The notes below the pieces were generated by a model that saw only the letters and a list, made by a program, of their open reading frames with translations, ran no database searches and was not told the origin of the DNA. From contig NZ_NESJ01000012.1 of the NCBI RefSeq assembly GCF_003063645.1, positions 62,001 through 126,000 on the forward strand: DNA of 64,000 bases. The letters run 5' to 3'. Position 1 is the first letter of the stretch. Every line of letters begins with the position of its first letter. This DNA is from Limnohabitans sp. 2KL-51. Lineage in GTDB: Bacteria; Pseudomonadota; Gammaproteobacteria; Burkholderiales; Burkholderiaceae_C. The position numbers and the translations under genes are program-made. Below are positions 19,930 to 28,884 of the stretch, piece by piece.

Positions 19930-21720
19930 TCAGACGTTTCGGAACCAGTCTTTGAGCATCCACAGGTCGTTGTCCCAGCCGCTCAAAGGCGCGACCAGGT
20001 TGTTCACGGCGCCAGCAGTGCGTGGGCGATACACAACGGGAATGATGGCCACATCATTGACCGGCATGTCGTTCATTTTGATGAACAAGGCGGCACGCTT
20101 GACCGGATCCATTTCCGACTGCGATTCCAAGTAGGCTTTGTCGTATTCCGGATTGCTGTAACGCGTGGAATTGCGACCCAGCCACTTGTTGGCCTTGGTG
20201 GCAAACTGATCGGTCAGGTACTGGTTCATGAACACCTCAGGGTCGGGCTGAGGCATGGTGGTGGTGAACATCTGAATGTCGCAAAAGAACTTGGTGTACG
20301 TGTCTGGGTTGGCCGGGTCGGACGAAAAGTACACCGAGGCCGGCACCGATTTCAATTCCAAATCAATGCCTGCCCGTTGCGCTGCTTGCTTGATGATTTG
20401 CTGGGTTTTTTGGCGTGGGCCATTGATGGACGTTTGAAACACGAACTTGAGTTTTTTGCCGCCTTTTTCGCGAATGCCATCCGCACCTTTTTTCCATCCT
20501 GCTGTCTCCAGCACCTGAATGGCTTTGTCGATGTTGAACTCGAATTTGGTGTTTTTGGAAGCGAAACGCTGGGGGTTATTCAGAAAGTTGGCCGTGGCAA
20601 TGCCCGTGCGTCCATAAATGAATTTTTGAATACCCGCACGGTCAACCAGCAAGTTCAGGGCCTGGCGCACAGCCAATTCTGAAAGAATGGGGTGTTTGGA
20701 TTTTGGGTGGGCACGCTCACCGTCGATTTCAGTCCAGGGATCGGCCATGTTCAATTGAATGAACTCGATGTTGCCGCCTGGGGTGATGGATGTTTTGCCC
20801 TTGCCCCCTTGCTCCAGGCGAAGCAGCAACTCGTCTTCGACTTGCAAGTTCCAGGCGTAGTCGTACTCACCTGTTTGCAAAACAGCACGCGCCGCCGACA
20901 CGGCATCCCCGCCGCCCTTCATCTCGATGCTGTCAAAGTAGGGGCGGTTGGCTTCATGGTAGCTCGTGTTGATCACACCGCGCAGCATGTCGCCCGGCTT
21001 GAAATCCAGAAATTTGTAGGGGCCTGTGCCCACGGGCTTGAGGTTGGCGGGTGCGTCGCGCGAGGTGGCACCTTTGAATGCGCCAAACACATGCTTGGGA
21101 ATGATCATGCCTGCGGCACTGCAAAACGGGTCCGCCCAAAATGGCGAAGCCCTCTGGTACTCCACCTTGACCGTGTGGCTGTCGACCTTGGTCACTTTGA
21201 TGTCTTTGTAGGTGCCAGCGGTGTAAGCGGCTGTGGCCGGATCCAAAGCGTACTCGTAGGTGAACACCACATCGTCGGCTGTGAAGGGCTTGCCATCGTG
21301 CCACTGCACATTTTTCTTCAACTTCCAGGTGATGGTTTTACCGTCCTTGGAGACCCCACCGTTGGCAGACGACGGCACTTCAGCCGCCAAAATGGGAATC
21401 ATGTTGCCATCGCTGTCCCAAGCGCCCAAGGGCTCATAAAAGATGCGCGAGCCTTCTTGGTCCTTGGTGCCGCTGGCAAAGTGGGGTTGCAGCAATGTGG
21501 GGCCTTGCCACCAGAGCAACTTCAAGGGGCCGCCACCGCCGCGTTTGGTGGGCTTGTAGGCAGAGGCCGTTTGGGCCTGCGCCAGACCAGAGGTCAACAG
21601 CATTTGAGCAGCCATGGGCACGGTCAAGCCATAGCCGATCATGTTGCGAATGAAGTCCTTTCGACTGATGGCGTTTTCCCGGACCTGTTCAATCAATCCG
21701 CGCACTGCTTTTTCATCCAT
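19930..21720 (-). CDS. Peptide ABC transporter solute-binding protein
   Basis: A 596-residue family 5 extracellular binding protein. The N-terminus carries a cytoplasmic stretch, then SRKDFIRNMIGYGLTVPMAA and a hydrophobic run ending SGLAQAQ: it resembles a Tat signal but with RK in place of RR, so either Tat or Sec export is possible. The body has the family motifs (GTGPYKFLDFKPGD, RQALNLLVDRAGI). At about 596 residues it is longer than DppA/OppA (about 540). First gene of the binding protein, permease, permease, ATPase, ATPase, isoaspartyl-peptidase operon; GGAGACGAAC precedes the ATG. Confidence 0.9.
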   Translation of the reverse strand: MDEKAVRGLIEQVRENAISRKDFIRNMIGYGLTVPMAAQMLLTSGLAQAQTASAYKPTKRGGGGPLKLLWWQGPTLLQPHFASGTKDQEGSRIFYEPLGAWDSDGNMIPILAAEVPSSANGGVSKDGKTITWKLKKNVQWHDGKPFTADDVVFTYEYALDPATAAYTAGTYKDIKVTKVDSHTVKVEYQRASPFWADPFCSAAGMIIPKHVFGAFKGATSRDAPANLKPVGTGPYKFLDFKPGDMLRGVINTSYHEANRPYFDSIEMKGGGDAVSAARAVLQTGEYDYAWNLQVEDELLLRLEQGGKGKTSITPGGNIEFIQLNMADPWTEIDGERAHPKSKHPILSELAVRQALNLLVDRAGIQKFIYGRTGIATANFLNNPQRFASKNTKFEFNIDKAIQVLETAGWKKGADGIREKGGKKLKFVFQTSINGPRQKTQQIIKQAAQRAGIDLELKSVPASVYFSSDPANPDTYTKFFCDIQMFTTTMPQPDPEVFMNQYLTDQFATKANKWLGRNSTRYSNPEYDKAYLESQSEMDPVKRAALFIKMNDMPVNDVAIIPVVYRPRTAGAVNNLVAPLSGWDNDLWMLKDWFRNV

Positions 21721-21845
21721 GTTCGTCTCCTGATTTAAAAATTGAATAAAGCCTCAAGGCTTGCTCTACACGTTACCCCTAAATATCTTGAACAGCATTA
21801 GGGTTATGCTTTAGATTCATACAAAACTATCCATCAGGAGACACC

Positions 21846-23000
21846 ATGGCCCTTAAGAAAAGTTCCATCGCCTTGCCCAGCATGACGCCCGGCAGCCAGC
21901 GCAGTATTTCAGTTTTGCGCTTTGGCAAAGCCGGTGCACGGCCCAAGGTCTACATGCAAGCGGCCATCCATGCCAACGAAATGCCCGGCACCATGGCCAT
22001 GCACCACCTCATGCCGCTGCTGACCGAGGCCGACAAGAAAGGTTTGATTCAGGGCGAAATTATTTTGGTTCCCACGGTCAACCCGATCGGTCAGGCCCAG
22101 TTGGTGGGCAACTCGCACGCGGGTCGCTACAACTTGCTGAGCTACGAAAACTTTAACCGCAACTGGATCGACCTGAGCGATGCCGTGGCAGAACGTGTGG
22201 GCAAGAAGCTGGGGGCGGATGCTGAGGCCAACGTGCGCTCTATCCGCAAAGCAGCGCAAGACAGCCTGAAAGCTTTGAAGCCCCTGAACGAACTGGGAAC
22301 CTTGCGCGTTGAGGTGCAAAAACTCAGCTGCGATGCCGACTTTGTGCTGGACCTGCATTGCGATATTTACGCCGCCTTGCACCTGTTTGGCGCTAAAAAC
22401 GATGTAGCCACAGGCACCCTGTCGACGCTTGCGGCCGACCTGGGCGTTGAAGCCACGATGTACAACGACCCCTATCCCAAGGCCCTGACGTTTTCAGGCG
22501 TGAACAGCGTGTTGTGGGCGCGACTGGCCGAGCAGTTCCCTCAGGCCAACATCCCACAAGCTTGCATGTCAGTGACGGTGGAGATGCGCAGCCAGCATGA
22601 TGTGAGCGACGCATTGGGCCAGTCCGATGCGCAGAACCTGTACCGCTGGCTGGTGCGCCAGGGTGTGGTGGGCGGCAAGGCGGCACCGCTGAAAAAATTG
22701 AAAGCCACGCCCGCACCCATGAGCGGCATGGACGTGGGCTACAGCACCTGCACCGGCTTTTTGGTGTTCCACGTCAAGCCCGGTGCCAAGGTCAAAAAAG
22801 GCCAAGCCATTTGCGATGTGATCGATCCAGCCAACCCCCACGGCGCCAAAGGCCGAACCACCTTCAAGAGCCAGACCGATGGGGTGATTTTTTCCAGGCG
22901 TCTGGACGGTTATCTGTCCTGGCCTGGCCAGGTGATGTACCGCATTTGCGGCCCCAAGCCCCTGCCCCACCGCATCGGTGCCACGGGCTTGGACGACTAA
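21846..23000 (+). CDS. Succinylglutamate desuccinylase/aspartoacylase-type (M14) zinc hydrolase
   Basis: A 384-residue protein. Zinc-binding HxxE is in IHANEMPG (His 42, Glu 45), the substrate-binding Asn-Arg in FNRNWID (about 99-105), and the third zinc His in LDLHCD (about 172). These enzymes remove acyl groups from amino acids or trim peptides. AGGAG lies just upstream of the ATG. It is divergent from the peptide-binding protein gene across a 125-bp intergenic region that probably holds both promoters, which supports a role in handling the transported substrate. Confidence 0.87.
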   Translation: MALKKSSIALPSMTPGSQRSISVLRFGKAGARPKVYMQAAIHANEMPGTMAMHHLMPLLTEADKKGLIQGEIILVPTVNPIGQAQLVGNSHAGRYNLLSYENFNRNWIDLSDAVAERVGKKLGADAEANVRSIRKAAQDSLKALKPLNELGTLRVEVQKLSCDADFVLDLHCDIYAALHLFGAKNDVATGTLSTLAADLGVEATMYNDPYPKALTFSGVNSVLWARLAEQFPQANIPQACMSVTVEMRSQHDVSDALGQSDAQNLYRWLVRQGVVGGKAAPLKKLKATPAPMSGMDVGYSTCTGFLVFHVKPGAKVKKGQAICDVIDPANPHGAKGRTTFKSQTDGVIFSRRLDGYLSWPGQVMYRICGPKPLPHRIGATGLDD

Positions 23001-23015
23001 TCACCCAACTGCCTT

Positions 23016-23090
23016 TGTAGGAGCCCACCCCGTGGGCGATGGCTTGCCTTGGCGGTGTGCGTTCAATCGCCCACAGGGTGGGCTCCTACA
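23016..23090. repeat. REP pair (REPIN) between converging genes
   Basis: Two REP heads face each other: TGTAGGAGCCCACCCCGTGG at 23016 and its near inverse ending TGGGCTCCTACA at 23090, separated by about 25 bp of spacer. The head TGTAGGAGC followed by a GC-rich palindrome is the form of Pseudomonas-type REP elements, moved by RAYT transposases. It sits between the converging M14 and M20 genes, and its right end supplies the TAG stop of the M20 gene. Confidence 0.85.
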
Positions 23091-24285
23091 AAACATCAGC
23101 GGGTTCGTTCAAAAAACGCTCCACCAAGCGCGTCCAATACGCCGCGCCCACCGACAAGTTGGCGTCGTTGAAATCGTATTTGGCGTTGTGCAGCATGACG
23201 CTGTCCAGGCCGTTGCCCAAACGTAGAAAACTGCCAGGCTTGTGCTGCAGGTAATAAGCAAAATCTTCACTGCCCGTGACTGGCCCGAAGGGAAACACCA
23301 CCTGCTCAGGGCCGACCAATTCTTCGGCCACTTGGCGTGCGAAATCGGTTTCGGCCTCGCTGTTGATGACCACCGGGTAACCGCGCTCGTACTCGATCTC
23401 GACCTCGCCGCCATACGAGCTGACCTGGTCGCGCACTAAATGCGTGATGCGCTCTTGCAAGCGGTTGCGCACCTCGGGGCTGAACGAGCGGATGCTCAAA
23501 CCCATGGTGGCGAACTCGGGGATCACGTTGGACGCTTGGCCCGCGTGCACCGAACCAATGGTCACCACCGCCGTCTGTGTGGGGTCGATGTTGCGCGAGA
23601 CCACGGTTTGCAAAGCCATGATCAAACTGCCCGCGATCATCACCGGGTCCACTGCCTGGTGGGGCCTGGCCGCATGGCCGCCACGTCCAATGACCTTGAT
23701 GCGGCAGTTGTCCGAGGCCGACATGAAAGCGCCCTTGCCAAACATGAAAGTGCCCTGCGCTGCACCGGGATGGTTGTGCATGCCAAAAATTGCGTCACAG
23801 GGAAAGCGCTCGAACAAACCATCGGCAATCATTTGCTGTGCGCCGCTGTTCTTGCCGGCCTCTTCGGCCGGTTGAAACACCAGGTGCACCGTGCCCTGAA
23901 ACTGCCGCGTTTTGGCCAGTTGCTGCGCGGCCCCCATCAGCATGGCCGTGTGGCCATCGTGACCGCAGGCGTGCATGGTGCCTGCATGGGTACTGGCATA
24001 GGGCCTGCCGGTTTCTTCATGAATAGGCAAAGCGTCCATGTCGGCGCGCAAGGCAATGCCGCGGCCTTCGCCGTTGCTCAGCGAGGCCACCAAACCGTGC
24101 CCGCCCACATGGCGCGTGACGAGGTAGCCCCAGCCCTCCAGGCGGTCCCCCACCCATTGCGCGGTGGATTTTTCCTGAAACGACAGCTCAGGAAACTTGT
24201 GCAGGTGCTGGCGCGCTTCGCGCAGCGAGGGCTCGGCATCGAGCAGGTCCGAGATTTGGCAAAAACAGGTGTAACGAGCGTTCAT
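23086..24285 (-). CDS. M20-family amidohydrolase (hippurate hydrolase-like)
   Basis: A 399-residue metallo-amidohydrolase: LRADMDALPI (about 79-88), the metal site HACGHDGHTAMLMGAA (about 107-122), FQPAEE (about 141), and VTGSEDFAYY near the end. The type cleaves N-acyl amino acids such as hippurate or indole-acetyl-amino acids. It follows the other M20 gene by nine bases. The stop codon TAG is formed by the first bases of a REP element, so the native C-terminus may have been replaced by the repeat insertion. Confidence 0.88.
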   Translation of the reverse strand: MNARYTCFCQISDLLDAEPSLREARQHLHKFPELSFQEKSTAQWVGDRLEGWGYLVTRHVGGHGLVASLSNGEGRGIALRADMDALPIHEETGRPYASTHAGTMHACGHDGHTAMLMGAAQQLAKTRQFQGTVHLVFQPAEEAGKNSGAQQMIADGLFERFPCDAIFGMHNHPGAAQGTFMFGKGAFMSASDNCRIKVIGRGGHAARPHQAVDPVMIAGSLIMALQTVVSRNIDPTQTAVVTIGSVHAGQASNVIPEFATMGLSIRSFSPEVRNRLQERITHLVRDQVSSYGGEVEIEYERGYPVVINSEAETDFARQVAEELVGPEQVVFPFGPVTGSEDFAYYLQHKPGSFLRLGNGLDSVMLHNAKYDFNDANLSVGAAYWTRLVERFLNEPADVL

Positions 24286-24294
24286 TGCAGACTT

Positions 24295-25689
24295 TCAACG
24301 TGACAGCGCAGGCACAGTGCCCGAGCCCAGATCCCAATACAAACCGGTCATGACCGTCAAGGCCTCGCGCAGCAACTCGGCAGGCAAATGCTCATTGGGC
24401 GCATGCTGCGAACAGCCGGGGTAAGAGTGTGGCACCCAAATGGTTTTCAGGCCCAGCACGTCGGTGAAGATGTCATTGGGCAAAGAGCCGCCCAGGTTGG
24501 GCAGCACCGCCGGTTTTTTGCCCGTGCTGCGGGCCAGCGAATCCACCGCCCAGCGCACCCAATCGTCGTCCGGGTCGATGCGCGTGGCCTTGAACAACTC
24601 GTCGCGTGCCGGCTTGATCTGCACAAACCCAAAACCGTGCCGGTCCAAGTGCCTGCGCAAAGCGGACAAGATGTCGTTCGGGTCAATGCCCACCACAAAG
24701 CGCAACTGCCCGCAGGCCCAGGCCCGAGCCGGAATGGCATTGACCGGCGTGTCGGGGTTACCGGTTTTGAAGGCCAGCACCTCAAACGAAGACCAGCCAA
24801 ACACACGCTCAGCGGGGCTCAAGCCCGGCTGACCCCAGCCCGGCTCGATCTCAGGTCCATCGGCACCGCCATTCACTTCGCAATCGGCCAGCACGCGGCG
24901 CACCGATTCGGGCAAAGAAGCCGGTTTCCACTCGGGCACCAAAATTTCACCTGTGGCCGACACCAGGCTGGCCAGCGCATGCGCCATCTGAATGCCGGGG
25001 TTGGAGATCAGGCCGCCCCAGTTGCCCGAATGGTGAGCGCCCGCGCGCGCTTCGATCGTCAACTCAAAATTGATGCAGCCGCGTGAGCCCAAGAAAATCG
25101 TGGGCCGCTCTGCACGCAGCCGCGGTCCGTCAGACGCGATCAGCAGATCGGCTTGCATCAAGTTGCGGTTCTCGGCACACACATCGCGCAAGCCCGGCGA
25201 GCCGGTTTCCTCACCCATCTCGATCAGGTATTTGGCGTTGAAGCCCAAGCGCCCCCGCTCGGCCAGGACGCAGGCCATGGCCTGCAGGTTCACACTGTGC
25301 TGGCCTTTATTGTCGGCAATGCCCCGCCCATACCAGCGCCCGGCCTGCTCGGTCAGTGTCCAGGGCGATAAGCCACTTTTCCATTCTTTGTCCAAGCCCC
25401 GAATCACATCGCCGTGGCCGTAACCCAGTGCGGTGGGCAAAGCGGGGTCTTCGATGCGTTCGGCCCACAAAAACGGCGCTTTGGCCTTGGGGTGATGCAA
25501 CAAACGGCAGGCAAAGCCCATGGCTTCAAAGGCCGGTTGCATCTCTTGCGTCAGATAAGCCTTTAGCTGCTCGGCCCGTTCGGGGTTCTGGCTTTCAGTG
25601 GGGGCGGCCACGCGCCGCGCCAGGGTTTGCTGGAAATGGCCCTCGTCAAAATGGCGCTGGGCTCGGTCAATGGCGGCTTGTCGGCTCAT
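24295..25689 (-). CDS. M20-family metallopeptidase (dipeptidase-like)
   Basis: About 464 residues from ATG 25689 (MSRQAAID); the frame extends 21 codons upstream without an RBS. Metal-site motifs: YGHGDVIRG (about 94), GRGIADNKGQHSVNL (about 130-144), EMGEETGSPGL (about 170) and the C-terminal HSYPGCSQHAPNEH. The layout is that of M20 dipeptidases. With the neighbouring amidohydrolase, the isoaspartyl peptidase and the peptide importer it makes a peptide-utilisation locus. Confidence 0.88.
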   Translation of the reverse strand: MSRQAAIDRAQRHFDEGHFQQTLARRVAAPTESQNPERAEQLKAYLTQEMQPAFEAMGFACRLLHHPKAKAPFLWAERIEDPALPTALGYGHGDVIRGLDKEWKSGLSPWTLTEQAGRWYGRGIADNKGQHSVNLQAMACVLAERGRLGFNAKYLIEMGEETGSPGLRDVCAENRNLMQADLLIASDGPRLRAERPTIFLGSRGCINFELTIEARAGAHHSGNWGGLISNPGIQMAHALASLVSATGEILVPEWKPASLPESVRRVLADCEVNGGADGPEIEPGWGQPGLSPAERVFGWSSFEVLAFKTGNPDTPVNAIPARAWACGQLRFVVGIDPNDILSALRRHLDRHGFGFVQIKPARDELFKATRIDPDDDWVRWAVDSLARSTGKKPAVLPNLGGSLPNDIFTDVLGLKTIWVPHSYPGCSQHAPNEHLPAELLREALTVMTGLYWDLGSGTVPALSR

Positions 25690-25814
25690 GGGGTCTTTCC
25701 AAAGCCACGAAAAGTCGTGGCAGGTGAAGTCAAACCACCAAGGTGCCAGCACAGCGCCTGCAAGTCAAGCACCCAGGTGCTGGCCTGGCCCCCAGGTGAC
25801 AGCCGGTTGTGATT

Positions 25815-26309
25815 TCAGCGCCTGCCGCTGCCCGGTTTGGCAAAGTCGGCATAGACCCAGGCCTGGGCCGTTTGGCGGTTGAGCTTGAACCCGGCATCGA
25901 CTTTGATTTCAGCCAATTCATCGCCGCCTTCGTCCTGCGCGCTCAGTAAGGCATAGGGGTTGTCCTCGTCGGGCACGATGCGCAGCAGCACCGTGACGCG
26001 GCTGTCCTGACCATTGACGGTCACGCTCTGATTCAGTTGCGCATGCAACTGCTGCTCGCTGCGGCGTACAAACTCGCTGGCGGTTTTGACCAAGGTGATG
26101 AAGGCGTTGCCATCCAGAGGCTTGGGGTTCTTTTTGTCTCGGCCCATGGTCCAGGGGCCGACCAGCGCCGGCTCGGACGCACCGGCTTTGAACATCGCCA
26201 CGGCCCAGCCGTCGTCGTCTTCATTTTTGATGACTTGGGCGGTCCATTGCTCGTCTTGCCAAAGACGGGGTTCTTGCAGCAGCGGCGTGTCGGGTGTGTC
26301 GTCGGTCAT
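25815..26309 (-). CDS. Conserved-looking protein of unknown function
   Basis: About 164 residues from ATG 26309 (MTDDTPDTPLL). No signal peptide, membrane segment or motif I recognise. It is acidic, has a central FITLVKTASEFVRRSEQQLHA-like helix (about 85-105) and a C-terminal beta-rich half. Codon use matches its neighbours. It lies upstream of the peptidase gene and downstream of the RecQ gene in the same direction. No function is offered. Confidence 0.6.
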   Translation of the reverse strand: MTDDTPDTPLLQEPRLWQDEQWTAQVIKNEDDDGWAVAMFKAGASEPALVGPWTMGRDKKNPKPLDGNAFITLVKTASEFVRRSEQQLHAQLNQSVTVNGQDSRVTVLLRIVPDEDNPYALLSAQDEGGDELAEIKVDAGFKLNRQTAQAWVYADFAKPGSGRR

Positions 26310-26381
26310 GGTTTGTTGGCGAAATGGGGGAAGGCGATCATGCCTCATGAAGTCATGCTCATCCGGCATGGGATGAATTTT

Positions 26382-26456
26382 TGTAGGAGCCCACCCCGTG
26401 GGCGATGGGCGTGGCACACGCCCTGAAAACCATCGCCCACGGGGTGGACTCCAACA
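26382..26456. repeat. REP pair (REPIN), second copy
   Basis: Left head TGTAGGAGCCCACCCCGTGG at 26382, right head the near inverse ending GGGTGGACTCCAACA at 26456, with a different spacer of about 20 bp. It is the same family as the element at 23016-23090; the right head carries two changes, so it is the older or more decayed half. It lies between recQ and the small unknown gene. Confidence 0.85.
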
Positions 26457-26464
26457 AGGAAAAT

Positions 26465-28531
26465 TCAAGGCTGCAAATGCAAAGCCAAGACCAGCACCTG
26501 GCTTGCGCCTTGCTCGCGCAACAGTGCCGCTGCCACGGTGGCGGCCCAGCGGGTGCGCACTGTGCTGGCGACCAGCAGCACAGGCCCTGCGGGCAAATCT
26601 GCACCAGAAGCCAAAGAAATGGCCGACTCCAGATGCGACACAACAGGGGTTGAGGCGGTGTTGTCAGGCGCAGACTCGCCGCGCCAGCTGAACACATCGT
26701 GCAGCGGCAAGCGCCCCTTGCGCGCAATGTGCTCGGCCAGCACGCGGTTGGCCGTCATGTCGGGCGCGGGCAGCGGCACCACGCACACCGGGCGCGCAGG
26801 CCAGGTCTTGGCCCAGCGTCCCAGCGTGGCCAAGGCCCCGGCCAGTAAATCGGGCGGCATATCACCGGGGGCCAAGCGCAAAGCCTGAAGCTCGGCCACC
26901 CAGCCCGGATCGTCGGCAAAGGCCACAGCGCGGCCCAAATCAAAACCGCGAATCGCCCCCTTACGCCCCACCCCACTTGGCCAGCGCTTGCGCGGCTCGA
27001 TGTCCACGTCCATGCCGCGCAAGAAGTTGCGGGCCGCGATCAGCTTCTCTTGTGAAGGCGCGAGGCCCGGAAAAGGCAAATGCCCCGTGCACACCGAGCA
27101 ACGCCCGCATGGCGCAGGCGACGGGTCGTCCAGCGCAGTCTGCAAATAGGCCATCAGGCAGCCCGCACCCTGCGCGTACTGGCGCATGATGCCCGCCTCT
27201 TGCTGGCGCACCTGGGCCAGCGCGGTCCACTTGGCGGTGTCGTGCTCATAGGGCACGCCCGTGGCGCGCCAGGCCGAGCCATCCTTGTCCACCACGCCCT
27301 CCACCGCCAAAATTTTGAGCAACGCCTCCAAACGCCCCCGGCGCACGCCCGTGTCGGCTTCGATCTCGATCAGGCTACGCTCGTCACCCCCCAGACTTTG
27401 CAACACCTTGGCCGCTGTTTGCGGGTCAGGAATCGACGCGGTGGCGAAGTATTCCCAAATGCGCTCATCGGCGTCCGACGGCAGCAACACCCCTTCGGCA
27501 TGCGCCACCGCACGGCCCGCCCGCCCCACTTGCTGGTAATAGGCCACCGGGGTGGACGGTGAGCCCACATGAACACAAAACCCCAGGTCCGGCTTGTCGT
27601 ACCCCATACCCAGCGCCGAGGTAGCCACCACCGCCTTGACCTGGTTGTGGCGTAAACGGTCTTCCACTTTCAGGCGCATGTCGGCGTCGGTCTGGCCCGA
27701 ATAAGCATCGACCCCATGGCCGCAGCTGCGCAAAAAAGCAGTCAGCCGCTCGGCTTCGGACACCGTCAGCACATAAACAATGCCCGAGCCGGGCAATTGC
27801 TCCAGCGCATCGGCAATCCAGGCGTAGCGCTGCAAGGGCGACAAACCGGGCACCACCGACAGCGTGAGCGAGGTGCGGGCCAGCGTGCCGCGAAAAGTCA
27901 CCGTGTTCGCACCCAACTGTTTGCCAATGTCGAGCGTCACTCGCTCGTTGGCCGTGGCCGTGGTGGCCAGCACGCTGGCGGTGGGCGTGGACAGCAGCGC
28001 ACGCGCCAGCCGCTGGTAATCAGGCCTGAAATCAAAACCCCAATCGCTGATGCAATGCGCCTCGTCGATCACGATCAGGCCGACCCGGGCCAGCAAAGCG
28101 CCCAGCCGCGCCGCAAAGCGCGGGTTGCCCAAGCGTTCGGGCGAGACCAGCAGCACGTCGATGGCGTCCGCGTCCAGCTGCTGGAACACCTCGTCCCAGT
28201 CATCGATGTTGGTGGAGTTGACCGTGGCTGCTTTGAGGCCTGCACGCTCAGCCGCGCTCACCTGGTCGCGCATCAGCGCCAGTAAGGGCGAGACCACCAG
28301 CGTCGGGCCAGCACCCGTGCTGCGGATGGCGTGGGTGGCCGCCCAGTACACCGCCGACTTGCCCCATCCCGTGGCCTGCACCACCAACACGCGCGAGGCC
28401 GGTTGCAGCACGGCATGCACCGCGTCCACCTGGTCGACACGGGGCACAGCGCTCGGCCCGGCCAAGCGGGCCAGGATGGTGTGCATGTGACGTTCTGCAA
28501 ATTCGCTCTGAACCCTGTCGGTGGTGGTCAT
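26465..28531 (-). CDS. RecQ-family DNA helicase with degenerate phosphoribosyltransferase-like tail
   Basis: A 688-residue protein. Helicase core at about 20-360: ATGWGKSAVYW (motif I), LLVSPERLG, VIDEAHCISDWGFDFRPDY (motif II, DEAH), and the motif V/VI region GMGYDKPDL with QQVGRAGRA. A zinc-binding cysteine cluster (CGRCSVC) lies near 475. The last about 110 residues do not look like RQC or HRDC; they resemble a phosphoribosyltransferase fold (VCVVPLPAPDMTANRVLAEH, then VLLVASTVRTRWAATVAAAL). In active enzymes the VLLV stretch is followed by an acidic pair that binds Mg-PRPP; here it is A-S, so the fold is probably non-catalytic. RecQ-PRTase fusions exist in other bacteria; role unknown. 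Confidence 0.85.
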   Translation of the reverse strand: MTTTDRVQSEFAERHMHTILARLAGPSAVPRVDQVDAVHAVLQPASRVLVVQATGWGKSAVYWAATHAIRSTGAGPTLVVSPLLALMRDQVSAAERAGLKAATVNSTNIDDWDEVFQQLDADAIDVLLVSPERLGNPRFAARLGALLARVGLIVIDEAHCISDWGFDFRPDYQRLARALLSTPTASVLATTATANERVTLDIGKQLGANTVTFRGTLARTSLTLSVVPGLSPLQRYAWIADALEQLPGSGIVYVLTVSEAERLTAFLRSCGHGVDAYSGQTDADMRLKVEDRLRHNQVKAVVATSALGMGYDKPDLGFCVHVGSPSTPVAYYQQVGRAGRAVAHAEGVLLPSDADERIWEYFATASIPDPQTAAKVLQSLGGDERSLIEIEADTGVRRGRLEALLKILAVEGVVDKDGSAWRATGVPYEHDTAKWTALAQVRQQEAGIMRQYAQGAGCLMAYLQTALDDPSPAPCGRCSVCTGHLPFPGLAPSQEKLIAARNFLRGMDVDIEPRKRWPSGVGRKGAIRGFDLGRAVAFADDPGWVAELQALRLAPGDMPPDLLAGALATLGRWAKTWPARPVCVVPLPAPDMTANRVLAEHIARKGRLPLHDVFSWRGESAPDNTASTPVVSHLESAISLASGADLPAGPVLLVASTVRTRWAATVAAALLREQGASQVLVLALHLQP

Positions 28532-28619
28532 TTGAAAGCTCCCCTGACGCCTTTAGCGGCGTTTGTATTGGAGGGCTATTTTGGGGCCAAAACCCCGGTT
28601 GCGGCTACCCCATCACGCC

Positions 28620-28861
28620 TTGCGCAGATGTGCATCCAGTCCCCGACGCGGTGCCGGGCCAATCGAAGGCCCATAGCCCAGACGCGTCCACATCTGCACC
28701 GTGTGCCTACGGTCCGTTGCGCCCAGCAAATCGTGCACGGCCTTGTAATGCGGAGCTTGTTCGGGGTATTCCTGCAGGGCCTGCGACAAGGGGTGCATGG
28801 ACAAGCCCTGCGCCGTGGCGGCCAGTTGGGCCCGCACATAGGCACGTCCGGTTTACAGCTG
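28620..28861 (-). pseudogene. Fragment of the nitroreductase gene 3' end (copy 1)
   Basis: This stretch encodes, on the minus strand, the last about 75 codons of the nitroreductase-like gene found intact at 37982-39139. The 226 bp from 28636 to 28861 match 38002-38227 with only about two differences, one of which turns a Gln codon into TAA. Outside that core the two copies diverge: the terminal residues read LDAHLRKA here and LEAHLSV in the intact gene. The rest of 28532-28884 holds nothing else I can support. Confidence 0.9.
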
Positions 28862-28884
28862 TGTAATGCGACCGCTTTCTCTGC

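Noticed and set aside
28546..28562. Short hairpin (ACGCC/GGCGT) upstream of recQ as a terminator
   Set aside because: Only a five-base stem without a clear T run; not supported.
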